Source: Strigops habroptila (lineage: Eukaryota; Chordata; Aves; Psittaciformes; Psittacidae). Taken from it: DNA of 64,000 bases. Location: contig NC_044279.2 of the NCBI RefSeq assembly GCF_004027225.2, positions 30,172,705 to 30,236,704 of the forward strand. The letters are read 5' to 3'. The notes beneath the pieces are model-generated. The model made no database searches. It was not told the origin of the DNA and saw only the letters and a program-made list of their open reading frames with translations. Positions 62,875-64,000 of this stretch are shown here, one piece after another. The position numbers and the translations under genes were made by a program. Every line of letters begins with the position of its first letter. Positions within the stretch are counted from its first letter, which is position 1.

Positions 62875-63480
62875 TACAGAGCTGGAAGCATCCTTAGGAG
62901 GTTATCTCTTTTCCCAAGGGAAGGATCAGTGGTGTGTGTTTCTCTATTGACAATTTTCTAAGATTCTGAATCCTGTCAGACCACTTCAGAAAATCTGTGC
63001 TTGTGCTCTGCTGTCTTTACAGTTGGGGAAAGAAAATATCCAAATGTCTGATGTGGATCTTCCGGTTGCAGTTCAAATTTGTTTCCTCTTTTCCTGACTC
63101 CTCAGGAGCACAGATAACAGATTCTTCTCTTTGCAGCTGCCTTCTGTGCATTTAAAGGCTTTTCTCATAGCCTGAGTGAACAGGCTTTCCTTACAGACTG
63201 ATTTCCTCGACTTGTGCTTATTTTTTTTATTTTGAGGACTTTTCTTGCGTGTTTTTAACTTTTTTTCCATTGGTCCACATCGTTTTTTGAAGAATGTCCT
63301 TTAGGTCTAGATATGGCACTTCAGCTGAGATCTTACTAGTACTGAATGAGGAAGGAATACTTTTGTCTTTCAGGTGTCTTATTAGCCAGCAGCATTCCTA
63401 TGTTCTTCAAGGTGTGCTCCTCAGCCTCACAGGTTTTATTGAGGTATTTTTTCCCACTGAAGTGTTGACTGTTGAGGCTG
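62875..63480 (-). mobile_element. Probable old CR1-like fragment, minus strand
   Basis: The start resembles a reversed CR1 tail (TGGAAGCATCCTTAGGAGGTT), and 63300-63360 resembles the reversed CR1 segment about an optimised 'ACTTCAGCTGAGATCTTACTAGTACTGA' motif in old avian copies. Heavily diverged; extents approximate. Confidence 0.4.
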
Positions 63481-64000
63481 AGATGGTGGCTGGAGTGCAG
63501 GAGATACGGAACAGGGTGTGATGGAAGCATCAAACGTTTCTCACTGGACCATCTCATAGAGCCTGTGCTATATTTTGATTTTGACCTTACTGTCCTGTGA
63601 GTGTTGTTACCATCCAGCAGGTTTCAGCCAAGCCCTTTAATGCATACCTTGGCTCTGATAGTATCTGCTGCCACTTGGGTGCTGTCTGCAGTTTTGGGTG
63701 CTGTTTCTCAGAAGGTGAAGTGAAAATGAGTTTGCATTTGGTATGAATTTAGGCTCTTTGTCCTTGAAACTGTTCACCAAAATAGCAAGCATGTGATACT
63801 GTAGAACTGGTGCTGGAGAATGAAAAAGAAAGAAGGTAGCAGAGGATTTGCATAACTTGGGAAAACAATGTTTCTCTGCTGCTGGCTGTTTACCCTGTGT
63901 TGGAAACAGGCATTTGGTTGTGTGACAATTGGGCAAGTTTCTCTTGATGAAACATGTCAAGTTGGTCCAGGTTATATTAAACATGTGTGATATGTGTAAA

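Larger units (their letters stand above)
60352..64000 (+). other. PNPLA8: PNPLA8 intron, open at the right edge
   Basis: Starts at G|GTAATT inside the glycine codon of GVSTG. The expected next exon (family sequence continuing AILAFMLG) is not found up to 64000, so this intron is at least 3.6 kb. It contains an old rearranged CR1 at 60630-61515 and probably another at 62875-63480. The remaining sequence shows nothing I recognise. Confidence 0.75.

Overview
This is a window of vertebrate nuclear DNA, almost certainly from a bird and probably a neoavian. The evidence is a dense set of CR1 non-LTR retrotransposons with the avian 3' end (pyrimidine-rich tail closing in ATTCTATG repeats), ERVL-type solo-LTR sequence of a kind common in birds, intron-containing genes, and one sharp CpG island in an otherwise AT-rich background. 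There is no bacterial or viral gene organisation. Most open frames are chance readings or CR1 fragments.

Only two host protein genes can be supported. (1) A two-exon class A GPCR on the minus strand (coding 39294 to 37119, 371 residues) of the vasopressin/oxytocin/vasotocin receptor family. Its TM7 sequence (SCTNPWIY) and intron position point to the V2-type branch. A TATA box and a CCAAT box lie upstream. (2) The 5' half of PNPLA8 (calcium-independent phospholipase A2 gamma) on the plus strand, with a CpG-island promoter at about 53.3-54.26 kb, two 5'UTR exons, and coding exons up to 60351. It stops inside the GVSTG nucleophile motif, and the remaining catalytic exons lie beyond the right edge. 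One PNPLA8 intron appears to be GC-AG.

Layout: 1-37 kb is intergenic, holding CR1 fragments (about 7.3, 9.5, 11.6, 17-18, 20.1-21.0, 24.5, 26.2 and 30.9 kb), a long TTCC microsatellite (8.6 kb), a GA-rich tract (14.2 kb) and a recent 83-bp tandem duplication (24.8 kb). 36.2-39.6 kb is the receptor gene. 40.85-41.48 kb is a solo LTR with matching short flanking repeats. 43.05-47.24 kb holds an old minus-strand CR1 tail followed by a nearly full-length young CR1 with EN and RT domains. 51.6-52.8 kb is an LTR-type repeat with an internal degenerate tandem repeat. 53.3-64 kb is PNPLA8, with an AT-rich microsatellite in one intron and a rearranged old CR1 in another.

The two genes are not functionally coupled; their interest is positional. 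In human, PNPLA8 is close to NRCAM, while AVPR2 is close to the NRCAM paralogue L1CAM. A V2-type receptor beside PNPLA8 therefore fits an ancient duplicated chromosome block. I see no new multi-gene system. The notable points are the receptor/PNPLA8 linkage, the GC-AG intron, the near-intact CR1 and several rearranged repeats.
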